Source: Dysgonamonadaceae bacterium
GTDB taxonomy: Bacteria; Bacteroidota; Bacteroidia; Bacteroidales; Dysgonomonadaceae
Assembly: GCA_031272205.1 (NCBI GenBank)
Contig: JAISUH010000047.1
Span: forward strand, 1-64,000
Direction: 5' to 3'
Length of the DNA stretch: 64,000 nucleotides
The stretch's first letter is position 1. Every line of letters starts with the position of its first letter. The notes under the pieces were generated by a model that searched no databases, was not told where the DNA came from, and worked only from the letters and a program-made list of their open reading frames with translations. This document shows positions 37,856 to 47,771 of this stretch, piece after piece. The position numbers were made by a program, and so were the translations under genes.

Positions 37856-39916
37856 ATGCGAATAAATTATGGTAAGTTTTGTGTAGTCCTCTTTTTCCTG
37901 TTTGTTTCATCTTTTGCCTTTTCTTCGGGAAAAGAGAAAATAGCTGTGGTTGAAAGACCTTATACTCAGTCGATTAATTTGAATTATTGGCACAACAGAA
38001 CGCCTCTGTTGCCGCTGAATTTCATAAAATTGCCCGTTGGCGCCGTAAAACCGGAAGGTTGGCTGCTCCGTATGCTCGAACTCCAAAAAGACGGTTTGAA
38101 CGGCCATTTGGGAGAGATAAGCGCGTGGTTGGAAAAAGACAACAACGCATGGCTCGGAACGGGAAACGATTACGGCTGGGAGGAAGTGCCGTATTGGCTG
38201 AAAGGATACGGCAACATGGGCTATATATTGGGCGATAAGGGCATCATCGACGAAACCAAGCAGTGGCTCGAAGCGGTTTTCAAGAGCCAGCGCGAAGACG
38301 GCTACTTTGGCCCTTACATCGAGAAAAACGGCAAACCCGATCTTTGGGGGAATATGATCATGCTCTGGTGCCTGCAATCGTATTACGAATATTCGGACGA
38401 CAGGCGCGTGATCGCTTTGATGACAAAATATTTCCGCTGGCAGTTGAACCTTCCCGACGACAAATTTCTTGAAGATTATTGGGAAAACAGCAGGGGAGGA
38501 GATAACCTGCTCAGCGTGTATTGGTTGTATAACATCACTGGCGATGAGTTTCTGCTGGAACTGGCGGAAAAAATACACCGCAATACGGCCGATTGGCGAC
38601 AACGCTCAAGGCTCCCCAACTGGCACAATGTGAACATTGCTCAATGTTTCCGTGAACCGGCTACCTATTACATGCTCTCGAAAGATTCCGCCGATTTGCG
38701 GGCGACTTACAACGTGCACCATCTGATTCGAAATACCTTCGGGCAGGTTCCGGGCGGAATGTTTGGCGCCGACGAGAATGCGCGGATGGGATATATCGAC
38801 CCGCGGCAAGGTACGGAAACCTGCGGTTTCGTGGAGCAGATGGCTTCCGATGAACTGTTGTTGTCGATGACGGGTGACCCTTTTTGGGCGGAACATTGTG
38901 AGGATGTTGCCTTCAATTCGTATCCCGCCGCGTTGATGCCCGATTTGAAATCGCTCCGATACATCACCTCGCCCAACCATACCGTTAGCGATTCCAAGAA
39001 CCACCACCCCGGAATCGACAACAGCGGACCCTTTTTGGCGATGAACCCTTTCAGCAGCCGTTGCTGCCAGCACAATCACGGTCAGGGTTGGCCTTATTTC
39101 ATCGAACGCCTTATTATGGCGACGCCCGATAACGGGCTTGCCGCGGTTATTTACGGAGCTTGCCGCGCAACGGCATTCGTGGCGGAGGACGGAAGAGCAG
39201 TGGAACTGATCGAAGATACCAATTATCCTTTTGAGGATGTCATCCGTTTTACCATTAATCCCTCGCGGAAAACGGTATTTCCGCTCTATCTGAGGATTCC
39301 CTCGTGGAGCGATAACCCTTCGGTTTCGATAAACGGAAAACGTATTGACGCGGAACTGCAAAACGGAAAATACCTCCGCATTGAGAGGGAATGGAAAAAA
39401 GGCGACAATGTGGAGCTTAAAGTTCCCATGAAACTTTACGAAACGGTCTGGGCGGTAAATCAGGATAGCCGGAGCGTGAATTACGGACCTTTGACTTTTT
39501 CCCTGAAAATAAAAGAGGATTACCGAACCGTAGCGAGCGACAAGACGGCTATCGGCGATTCTAAGTGGCAAAAAAACGCTGATACGGGCAAATGGCCGAG
39601 TTATGAGATTTATCCCGCGAGCGACTGGAATTACGCGCTCGTACTCGACGAATCGCTTCCTTTTGAACAGAATTTCAAAATTGAAAAGCGAAAATGGCCG
39701 ACAGACCATTATCCCTTTACGGTGGAAAACGCGCCGCTGATCCTGAAAACAAAGGGACGAAAACTTATCGGGTGGGAGATCGATCAATATGGTTTGACCG
39801 GAGAGTTGCCTATCAAAGAAAATCGTAACTTTGGAAGTTCGATCGACGAAATCGCGCTGATCCCGATGGGCGCCGCGCGTTTGAGAATATCGGCCTTTCC
39901 CGTCTGTGAAAAATAA
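37856..39916 (+). CDS. DUF1680/GH127-like glycoside hydrolase
   Basis: LPVGAVKPEGWLLRMLELQKDGLNGHL; GTETCGFVEQ and SRCCQHNHGQGWPYF retain the E-x-C and C-C pattern of the GH127 zinc/cysteine active site. Confidence 0.85.
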   Translation: MRINYGKFCVVLFFLFVSSFAFSSGKEKIAVVERPYTQSINLNYWHNRTPLLPLNFIKLPVGAVKPEGWLLRMLELQKDGLNGHLGEISAWLEKDNNAWLGTGNDYGWEEVPYWLKGYGNMGYILGDKGIIDETKQWLEAVFKSQREDGYFGPYIEKNGKPDLWGNMIMLWCLQSYYEYSDDRRVIALMTKYFRWQLNLPDDKFLEDYWENSRGGDNLLSVYWLYNITGDEFLLELAEKIHRNTADWRQRSRLPNWHNVNIAQCFREPATYYMLSKDSADLRATYNVHHLIRNTFGQVPGGMFGADENARMGYIDPRQGTETCGFVEQMASDELLLSMTGDPFWAEHCEDVAFNSYPAALMPDLKSLRYITSPNHTVSDSKNHHPGIDNSGPFLAMNPFSSRCCQHNHGQGWPYFIERLIMATPDNGLAAVIYGACRATAFVAEDGRAVELIEDTNYPFEDVIRFTINPSRKTVFPLYLRIPSWSDNPSVSINGKRIDAELQNGKYLRIEREWKKGDNVELKVPMKLYETVWAVNQDSRSVNYGPLTFSLKIKEDYRTVASDKTAIGDSKWQKNADTGKWPSYEIYPASDWNYALVLDESLPFEQNFKIEKRKWPTDHYPFTVENAPLILKTKGRKLIGWEIDQYGLTGELPIKENRNFGSSIDEIALIPMGAARLRISAFPVCEK

Positions 39917-39927
39917 TTGAAAAAAAA

Positions 39928-42900
39928 ATGAGGAAGTCGCTCCGCTTTTTCCTGTCCCTGTTCTTCCTGCTTGAAGCAGAAAGCGCTTCCTTATTTTGTC
40001 AGTCTCCCGATATTTCTTTCAGGCATCACAACATCAACAACGGCCTTTCGCAGAATACGGTCAGGTCTATTTTCCAAGACAATCAGGGCTTTATGTGGTT
40101 TGGGACGAAAGACGGACTGAATCGGTTTGACGGGAGCTCGTTCAAGATATTCAAATTTTCGCCCGACAGCAAATTAAAAGACAATGTGTTCACCCGTATC
40201 GTACAGGATAAGAACGGGAATCTCTGGCTGGGAACCGACGACGGCGTTTATATTTATGATCCCCGGAAAGACCAATTTGAACAGTTTGGGCAGACAGCTA
40301 CCGGAGGTATATCTCTGAACGGAATTGTTAGCGACTTGCTCTTGGACGATGACGGCGATGTGTGGATTGCGGTGGAAGAAAAAGGCGTTTTCCTGTATGA
40401 TTTTGATACGGACAGACTGACAAATTATGCCATCCCCTCAATTCCCGAAGGGATGAAAATGATTACTTTGTGCGCCGAAAAAGACGGCGTATGGGTTTTC
40501 CCTTACGACATCCCTTTCATGCGAATTAATAAGGAAACGGGAAACATATCGCAATTTCAGTTGAACGACGACCCCGATTTGCTGTACAAACTTGGGGAAG
40601 TGGGGAAAGTTAAAAACGACGAATACAACCAATTGCTGATTAGCTCCTCAACGCAAGGGCTTATCAGCATCAATACGGTGAGTAAAACACATCACGTGCT
40701 GTTGAATAAAGATTCATCTGGGAATCAGATATTTGTGCGTTGTCTCGAAAAAGTCGATCCCCATACTGTCTGGGTCGGGAGCGAATCGGGTTTGTACATA
40801 TACGATACGCAAACCGGCCATGCAATAAATTTGAGGCACAACGCGCTCGTTACTTCATCCATATCGGACAATGCCATCTATTCGATTTATAAGGACAAGA
40901 ACTGCGGTATTTGGGTGGGGACTTTTTTCGGCGGGATAGACTATTATTCCACTCCATACAATAATTTCGAATTGTTTTATCCCATAGCGGGAGCCAATGC
41001 GATGAAGGGATTTCGTATTCGTGAATTTTATCCCGATCCCAATGGCACTATATGGATTGGCTCGGAGGATGAGGGGTTGAATTTGTTTGATCCGGCAAGC
41101 GGAAAATTCTTACCTTTGCCAAAAGCCTTGTCTTCGATACACACCAATATCCATGCTTTGGAGATCGACGGCGATTATTTGTGGATTGGAACTTTTTCGA
41201 GAGGCCTCAACCGGTATAACAGAAAAACGGGAGCGTTGGTAACCTACCGCCATTCCGAAAACAACCCGAAATCCATTTCCAGCAACAGCACTTTCGTCAT
41301 TCATCGAGATCGGCAAAATACCCTGTGGATCGGGAATTTGTCGGGTTTGGACATTTATAATTACGAGGATGACGCTTTCTCTCCGGTTAAACGTTTCGAC
41401 CAGACCTATATACAGGATATTTTCGAAGACACACAGGGTAACATTTGGATTTCGACCTTCAAAAAAGGACTTCATCGTTACGACCCCCTGACCAATAAAT
41501 GGTCGGTTTTCCTTTATGATGCTTCTCGTCCGAGAAACTCCCCGTACAATAAGCTGACCGGCGTGTTTGAAGACAGCCGCAAGCGTCTGTGGGTTACGAC
41601 CGATGGGGGAGGTTTTTATCTTTTCGACAGGGAAACGGAAGTATTTAAGATCTTCAACAGCAGTTCGTCGGGATTGACCAATGATGTGATTTACAGCATG
41701 GAAGAAGACGATGAGGGCTATTTTTGGTTATCGACCAATAAAGGATTGGTGCAATTTGACCCGGAAAAGCAGGTTTTTAAAAATTATACGGTGGAAAACG
41801 GATTGAAAACCAATCAATTCAATTACAGGTCGAGTTGCACGACGCCCGACGGGAATATTTATTTTGGCTCTATTGACGGCTTTGTGCGCTTCGATCCTTC
41901 GAAATTTAAAGACAATTCAAAATTATGCGCCCCCATTGTTTTCACGGATTTTTACATCAATGACAAGCCTGTTAGTCCTCAAACAGACCATTCACCCTTG
42001 AAGCAAAGCATGCTTTATGCCGACGAAATTGTGTTGCCCTACAAGCAAAACTCGTTCAGTATCCGGTATTCTGTGCTGGATTATTCTGCGATGCTGACCG
42101 ATAAAATATCCTACAAACTTGAAGGATTTGACAAAGAGTGGATTAAAGCCGAAAATAAGCAGCCGATTGTTTATTCGAATTTGCGCCCCGGAAGATACCG
42201 CCTCACGGTCAGATTGAATGGCGATGCACAGACCGATCCGGCAATAACCGCAAAAGATTTGGATATTTACATCCGCCCTCCTTTCTGGATGAGCGCTTGG
42301 GCTTATTTGATATACGGTCTTGCATCAATTTCCATATTGGCTTTGCTGATTTACTTTTTGAATTTCAGGGAAAAACAACGGCACCGATTGAAAATGAGTG
42401 AATACAAACAACAGAAAGAAAGGGAGTTATACCAGTCGAAAATCGATTTTTTCACCAATGTGGCTCATGAAATCCGAACGCCGTTGTCGTTGATAAAAGG
42501 CCCGCTCGATTATGTGTTGCTATCGAATAACGTACCCGACAACGTACGGGATAATCTGCAAATCATGAGTAAAAATACCGATCGATTGTTAGACCTCACC
42601 AACCAGTTGCTCGATTTCCGCAAGACCGAATCGGATGTTTACTTGCTGAATCCCAAACTGCAAAACGCATCGGAACTCATTCGGGAAACTTTCTTGCGTT
42701 TTACGCCGATGGCAAAATCGCGGAGATTGAGCTTCAATCTCGATTTGCCCGATCAGGAAATGTTTGTGCGTCTCGATAAAGATGCTTTTCTGAAAATTAT
42801 AAGCAATTTGTTGAATAATGCCGTAAAATATTGCGACAGATACATTGATGTAAAATCCTGTTTGTCGAAGACAAACGACGATGAAACGGATCTTCATTTT

Positions 42901-43959
42901 ATCGTAGAGAACGATGGAGAGCTTATCCCTCCCGATTATAAGGATGAAATATTTAAACCCTTTGTTGCCATCAGTAAGGAAAAGAAAAACGAGAAAATAC
43001 CGGGAACGGGCATCGGGTTGGCGCTGGCGCGTTCGTTAGCCGAACTGCATGCCGGGACCTTATCGCTTGAACCCGACCCGCATTACAATCGTTTCCATTT
43101 AGTGATTCCCTCCAAGAAACCCAAAGCTGATAACGTTGGGGCAATGGATATTTCGGGAGAGAACGAACCTGTGGTTGTAGAGGTTCAAAAGTCCAAAAAG
43201 AAGGAAAAAGAATATCCCTGCACCATCTTGCTTGTGGAAGACGACGCCGAATTGTTGGCTTTCGAAAAACAAATTTTAGCCGCGCAGTATCGGGTGCTGA
43301 TTGCGGAAAATGCGCTTGTAGCGCTCGATCTGTTGAAAACCGAACCGGTGCATCTTATCGTGAGCGACGTTATGATGCCCAAAATGGACGGCTTTGAATT
43401 TACGCGCCGCGTGAAATCGGACATTAATTTCAGCCATATCCCGATTATTTTGCTGACGGCAAAAACCAATGTCCAATCCAAAGTGGAAGGCTTGGGAACG
43501 GGCGCCGACGCTTATATCGAGAAGCCTTTTTCGGTGGAGGTGCTGACAGCGCAGGTCTCTAATTTGATAGAAAGCCGCGAAAAGTTGCGCGAGACCTACC
43601 TGAATTATCCCTTTGTGGGTGTTAATAGCTTGTCGCTTACCGAATTGGAAGATGAGTTTATCCGTAAATTGCAGGCTATTGTTCAATATAATATTGCTGA
43701 CCCCAATTTTGATGCCGGAATTATGGCCGAGAAGTTTAATATGAGTTCGGCCAGCTTATACCGCAAGCTTAAAGGGGTTATGGATTTATCTCCGAACGAA
43801 TACATTCGTATCGAACGCTTAAAAAAAGCAGCCCGATTGCTCAAAGAAAAAACGTACAAAGTGAACGAAATATGTTTTATGGTTGGATTTAATTCCCCCT
43901 CGTATTTCGCGAAATGTTTCTATAAGCAATTCGGCGTTCTGCCCAAAGATTTTGAGTAG
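39928..43959 (+). CDS. Hybrid two-component system sensor/regulator
   Basis: Beta-propeller repeats (GLSQNTVRSIFQDNQGFMWFGTKDGLNRFDG...), Y_Y_Y-like domain, H-box FFTNVAHEIRTPLSLIKGP, ATPase GTGIGLALARSLAELHAG, receiver LIVSDVMMPKMDGFEF, AraC-type HTH. Confidence 0.97.
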   Translation: MRKSLRFFLSLFFLLEAESASLFCQSPDISFRHHNINNGLSQNTVRSIFQDNQGFMWFGTKDGLNRFDGSSFKIFKFSPDSKLKDNVFTRIVQDKNGNLWLGTDDGVYIYDPRKDQFEQFGQTATGGISLNGIVSDLLLDDDGDVWIAVEEKGVFLYDFDTDRLTNYAIPSIPEGMKMITLCAEKDGVWVFPYDIPFMRINKETGNISQFQLNDDPDLLYKLGEVGKVKNDEYNQLLISSSTQGLISINTVSKTHHVLLNKDSSGNQIFVRCLEKVDPHTVWVGSESGLYIYDTQTGHAINLRHNALVTSSISDNAIYSIYKDKNCGIWVGTFFGGIDYYSTPYNNFELFYPIAGANAMKGFRIREFYPDPNGTIWIGSEDEGLNLFDPASGKFLPLPKALSSIHTNIHALEIDGDYLWIGTFSRGLNRYNRKTGALVTYRHSENNPKSISSNSTFVIHRDRQNTLWIGNLSGLDIYNYEDDAFSPVKRFDQTYIQDIFEDTQGNIWISTFKKGLHRYDPLTNKWSVFLYDASRPRNSPYNKLTGVFEDSRKRLWVTTDGGGFYLFDRETEVFKIFNSSSSGLTNDVIYSMEEDDEGYFWLSTNKGLVQFDPEKQVFKNYTVENGLKTNQFNYRSSCTTPDGNIYFGSIDGFVRFDPSKFKDNSKLCAPIVFTDFYINDKPVSPQTDHSPLKQSMLYADEIVLPYKQNSFSIRYSVLDYSAMLTDKISYKLEGFDKEWIKAENKQPIVYSNLRPGRYRLTVRLNGDAQTDPAITAKDLDIYIRPPFWMSAWAYLIYGLASISILALLIYFLNFREKQRHRLKMSEYKQQKERELYQSKIDFFTNVAHEIRTPLSLIKGPLDYVLLSNNVPDNVRDNLQIMSKNTDRLLDLTNQLLDFRKTESDVYLLNPKLQNASELIRETFLRFTPMAKSRRLSFNLDLPDQEMFVRLDKDAFLKIISNLLNNAVKYCDRYIDVKSCLSKTNDDETDLHFIVENDGELIPPDYKDEIFKPFVAISKEKKNEKIPGTGIGLALARSLAELHAGTLSLEPDPHYNRFHLVIPSKKPKADNVGAMDISGENEPVVVEVQKSKKKEKEYPCTILLVEDDAELLAFEKQILAAQYRVLIAENALVALDLLKTEPVHLIVSDVMMPKMDGFEFTRRVKSDINFSHIPIILLTAKTNVQSKVEGLGTGADAYIEKPFSVEVLTAQVSNLIESREKLRETYLNYPFVGVNSLSLTELEDEFIRKLQAIVQYNIADPNFDAGIMAEKFNMSSASLYRKLKGVMDLSPNEYIRIERLKKAARLLKEKTYKVNEICFMVGFNSPSYFAKCFYKQFGVLPKDFE

Positions 43960-43985
43960 TCGAATTTTTTTTAAAATATAACGTC

Positions 43986-46208
43986 ATGTCAGGGTATAAA
44001 ACATTCATTGTTTGTTTCTTTTTCGCGGTTTCTTTGTTGGGTGTGGCGAGCTGCTTGCTCAAAGCGCAGGACAAGAATCCGAAAGAAGGACAAGAAAAAA
44101 CGGTATTTCAAACCGCCCAGCAATGGAAACCATCCACCGATAACAGGGCTGATGTCGCTATTGTGTATGGAGTAGGGGGGAATCCTTCGGAAAAAATCAA
44201 GGGAAAAACCTTCGAAGAACGTGTCCGGTCTTGGAGAGAGCGCGGGTATATAACTCATTTTATGACAGGGATTGCCTGGGGTGAATATCAGGATTATTTT
44301 ACCGGAGAATGGGATGGGAAATGGCATCTTGATGAGGGTCAGGTGCAACGAAACGGAGACACAATATGGCACGGTCGTTTAGTACCGTATATCGTGCCGA
44401 CCGATAATTACTTGAAATACATCAAAGAAGCGCATGTCAAAAGAGTTATCGATGCAGGAATCGATGCCATTTACATGGAGGAGCCGGAGTTTTGGGCGCG
44501 TGCGGGATATAGCGAAGCCTTCAAAAGGGAATGGAAAAAGTATTACAATTCCGATTGGCAGCCCCAGCATGAATCCCCCGAAAACACCTATCTGTCAAAC
44601 AAATTGAAGTACCATTTGTATTATAAAGCGCTCAACGAGGTATTTACTTATGCAAAAGAATACGGCAAAAGCAAGGGGCTAAACCTGCGGTGTTATGTAC
44701 CTACCCATTCATTAGTCAATTATTCGCAATGGCAGATTGTAAGCCCCGAAGCAAGTTTGGCTTCCTTGCCTTGCGTCGATGGATATATTGCCCAAGTGTG
44801 GACGGGAACAGCCCGCGAACCGAATTATTTTGACGGTTTGGCCAAAGAGCGCGTTTTTGAAACGGCTTTTTTAGAATACGGCTCTATGCAGTCGATGGTA
44901 GCGCCTACGGGGCGTAAGATGTTTTTCCTGACCGACCCTATTGAAGACCGGACGCGGGACTGGGCTGACTACAAAAAAAATTACGAAGCCACATTTACGG
45001 CTCAACTGCTCTATCCCGATATCGCCAATTACGAAGTAATGCCGTGGCCCGACCGGATATACGAAGGTTTATACAAAACAAGCGCCGACAGCGATAAAAG
45101 GGAGAGGATTCCCCGTCATTACTCCACGCAAATGCAGATAATGATCAATGCTTTGAATCGGATGCCCCTTTCTTCGGATTTGATTACCGGCTCGAAGGGA
45201 ATAAGCATATTGATGGCAAATTCGTTGATGTTCCAGCGTTTTCCTGTTCACGACGGCTACGAAGACCCCCAATTGTCCAATTTCTATGGCTTGGCTTTGC
45301 CCTTCTTAAAGCGCGGAGTACCGGTTTCTATTGTACATTTGGAAAACGTGTCGAACAAAGAATCCCTCAAGAATACCAAGGTTTTATTGATGACCTATTC
45401 CAATATGAAGCCCTTATCGCCTTCAGCGCATGATTCTTTGGCCGATTGGGTTAAAACGGGCGGGGTATTGGTGTATAGCGGCAGGGACAACGATCCGTAT
45501 CAGACGGTGCGGGAATGGTGGAACAGCGGTACAAATAATTATCTGTCGCCTTCCGACCATCTGTTTGAAAAAATGGGAATCGAGACATCTCCCAAAGAAG
45601 GTGTTTATCCATACGGAAAGGGTACGGTTTACATATTGCGTTCCGATCCCAAAGAATTTGTTTTGAAAAAAGACGGCGACTGGGAGTTTATCAAGGTTGT
45701 CAAGCAGATGTATGAGCTGAAAGCAAAGGCCGGAAAATTGCTGTTTAAAAACAGTTTTTATCTGAAAAGAGGGAATTATGATCTGATTTCCGTTTTGGAT
45801 GAAAGCGTGAGTACCCTCCCCTACATCGTAAAAGGAGTATTCATTGATCTTTTCGACCCTCAGTTGTCCGTATTATCGGAGAAAATTGTAAAACCGGATG
45901 AGCAGGCATTCTTGTACAATGTGGATCGCGTTGTGGATAAGAAGAAGCCTCAAACGCTGGCTTCCGCATGTCGGGTTTACGATGAAAAAACCCTGAGACG
46001 GACGTATTCATTTGTGGCTAAAAGTCCCGCAAACACGACCAATGTCATGCGGATTTTACTGCCATCCAAGCCGCTGAACTGTTCGCTGAACAACGAAAAA
46101 GGCGAAACGCTGCAAGGTATGGAACAGTCGTGGGACGAACGGAGTAAAACGTGCCTGCTGATTTTCGAAAACAGCCCCGAAGGGGTATTTGTAGAAATTA
46201 AATATTGA
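43986..46208 (+). CDS. Secreted TIM-barrel-like protein, possible uncharacterised glycoside hydrolase with GH42-middle-like domain
   Basis: Signal peptide; RVIDAGIDAIYMEEPEFWARAGYSEAFKREW barrel-like motif; later LMANSLMF...GVPVSIVHLENVSN...LADWVKTGGVLVYSGRD. Confidence 0.6.
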   Translation: MSGYKTFIVCFFFAVSLLGVASCLLKAQDKNPKEGQEKTVFQTAQQWKPSTDNRADVAIVYGVGGNPSEKIKGKTFEERVRSWRERGYITHFMTGIAWGEYQDYFTGEWDGKWHLDEGQVQRNGDTIWHGRLVPYIVPTDNYLKYIKEAHVKRVIDAGIDAIYMEEPEFWARAGYSEAFKREWKKYYNSDWQPQHESPENTYLSNKLKYHLYYKALNEVFTYAKEYGKSKGLNLRCYVPTHSLVNYSQWQIVSPEASLASLPCVDGYIAQVWTGTAREPNYFDGLAKERVFETAFLEYGSMQSMVAPTGRKMFFLTDPIEDRTRDWADYKKNYEATFTAQLLYPDIANYEVMPWPDRIYEGLYKTSADSDKRERIPRHYSTQMQIMINALNRMPLSSDLITGSKGISILMANSLMFQRFPVHDGYEDPQLSNFYGLALPFLKRGVPVSIVHLENVSNKESLKNTKVLLMTYSNMKPLSPSAHDSLADWVKTGGVLVYSGRDNDPYQTVREWWNSGTNNYLSPSDHLFEKMGIETSPKEGVYPYGKGTVYILRSDPKEFVLKKDGDWEFIKVVKQMYELKAKAGKLLFKNSFYLKRGNYDLISVLDESVSTLPYIVKGVFIDLFDPQLSVLSEKIVKPDEQAFLYNVDRVVDKKKPQTLASACRVYDEKTLRRTYSFVAKSPANTTNVMRILLPSKPLNCSLNNEKGETLQGMEQSWDERSKTCLLIFENSPEGVFVEIKY

Positions 46209-46260
46209 GGAAGAATGTGTAAGCACCGAAGAATCATTTTGAATCGTAACGTATTATTCT

Positions 46261-46268
46261 TATCTTTG
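46261..46268 (+). promoter_or_regulatory. -7 box TATCTTTG upstream of GH125 gene
   Basis: TAnnTTTG match in the 97-bp gap before ATG 46306. Confidence 0.55.
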
Positions 46269-46305
46269 TTAGGAAATAAAATTCAACATAATCATTAAAA
46301 AATTT

Positions 46306-47751
46306 ATGACAACACGACGAGATTTCATCAAAAAAGGCGGTATTGGTCTTGCGGCCATCGCCATCAATCCCTCAACCGTTTTTTCGTCAACGCCAAGCGT
46401 TGAACAAAAAGGAGGATACATATCCAACCGCCCGCCGGTGGCTGACAGGCATTTCACTTCGAAGGCGGTGGAAGAAACCATTCGCCGGATAAAGCCGAAA
46501 ATCAAAGACCCTAAGTTGGCGTGGATGTTCGAAAATTGTTTCCCCAATACCTTGGATACGACGGTCAATTATAAAAAGACCAACGGCAAACCCGATACGT
46601 TTGTTATCACCGGCGACATCGACGCCATGTGGCTTCGTGATTCGTCGGCGCAAGTTTGGCCTTACGTGCAGCTGACCAAATCGGACAAAGAATTGAAGCA
46701 ATTGGTTGCGGGTGTAATCAACCGTCAAACGCAATGTATCCTTATCGACCCGTATGCAAACGCATTCAACCACGATCCCATCCCCGACGGGGAATGGATG
46801 AAAGACAAGACTGCGATGAAGCCCATGTTGCACGAACGCAAGTGGGAGATCGATTCGCTGTGCTATCCCATCCGTTTGGCGTATCATTATTGGAAAACAA
46901 CGGGCGATGCTTCGGTTTTCGACACCGATTGGAAGAAAGCCATGGCTTTGGTATTGCAAACTTTTAAGGAACAGCAGCGCAAAGACGGACTGGGACCCTA
47001 CAGTTTCCTGCGCGTTACCGATCGTGCTTTGGATACCGTTCCCAATGATGGTTACGGACATCCCGTGAACCCTGTGGGGTTGATTGTTTCCGCCTTCCGT
47101 CCTTCCGACGATGCCACCACTTTCGGTTTCCTTGTTCCGTCGAACTTGTTTGCTGTTACGTCCTTGCGCGAAGTGGCCGAAATCTCCGAAAAGATCACCA
47201 AAGACGCCCTTTTTGCAAACGAATGTAAGGCTTTGGCCGACGAAGTGGAGACCGCTCTTCGGAAATACGCCCTGACTACTCACCCGAAATACGGAACAAT
47301 TTATGCTTTCGAAGTAGATGGTTTCGGCAATACCTATTTCATGGACGACGCTAATGTGCCGAGCCTCTTGGCTTTGCCCTATCTGGGCGCCCTCGACAAG
47401 AACGACCCGGTGTATCAGAATACGCGCAAATTTGTGTTGAGCAGCGATAATCCGTATTTCTTTAAAGGATCTGCAGGTGAAGGAATCGGCGGGCCGCATA
47501 TCGGATACGATATGATCTGGCCGATGAGCATCGTTATGCGAGCCATGACCAGTACGAGCGACGATGAAATCAAGATGTGCATGAAAATGCTCCGCGATAC
47601 CGATGCCGAAACGGGTTTCATGCACGAATCCTTCAATATCAACAATCCCGAAAAATTTACCCGCAAATGGTTTGCATGGGCAAATACTTTGTTCGGAGAA
47701 TTGGTTGTAAAACTCGACTCGGAACATAAAATCCACTTGCTGAATGTATAA
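46306..47751 (+). CDS. GH125 exo-alpha-1,6-mannosidase-like, Tat-type signal
   Basis: MTTRRDFIKKGGIGLAAIA; DTFVITGDIDAMWLRDSSAQVWPYV; FNHDPIPDGEWMKDKTAMKPMLHERKWEIDSLCYPIRLAY. Confidence 0.95.
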   Translation: MTTRRDFIKKGGIGLAAIAINPSTVFSSTPSVEQKGGYISNRPPVADRHFTSKAVEETIRRIKPKIKDPKLAWMFENCFPNTLDTTVNYKKTNGKPDTFVITGDIDAMWLRDSSAQVWPYVQLTKSDKELKQLVAGVINRQTQCILIDPYANAFNHDPIPDGEWMKDKTAMKPMLHERKWEIDSLCYPIRLAYHYWKTTGDASVFDTDWKKAMALVLQTFKEQQRKDGLGPYSFLRVTDRALDTVPNDGYGHPVNPVGLIVSAFRPSDDATTFGFLVPSNLFAVTSLREVAEISEKITKDALFANECKALADEVETALRKYALTTHPKYGTIYAFEVDGFGNTYFMDDANVPSLLALPYLGALDKNDPVYQNTRKFVLSSDNPYFFKGSAGEGIGGPHIGYDMIWPMSIVMRAMTSTSDDEIKMCMKMLRDTDAETGFMHESFNINNPEKFTRKWFAWANTLFGELVVKLDSEHKIHLLNV

Positions 47752-47771
47752 TATCCATTTTTTTTTGATTC

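Noticed and set aside
38606-39787. 393-aa antisense ORF opposite the GH127-like gene
   Set aside because: Same artefact type; the sense product is well supported.
46387-47736. 449-aa antisense ORF covering the GH125 gene
   Set aside because: The sense strand encodes a clear GH125 protein; the antisense frame has no signal or domain and is a codon-usage artefact.
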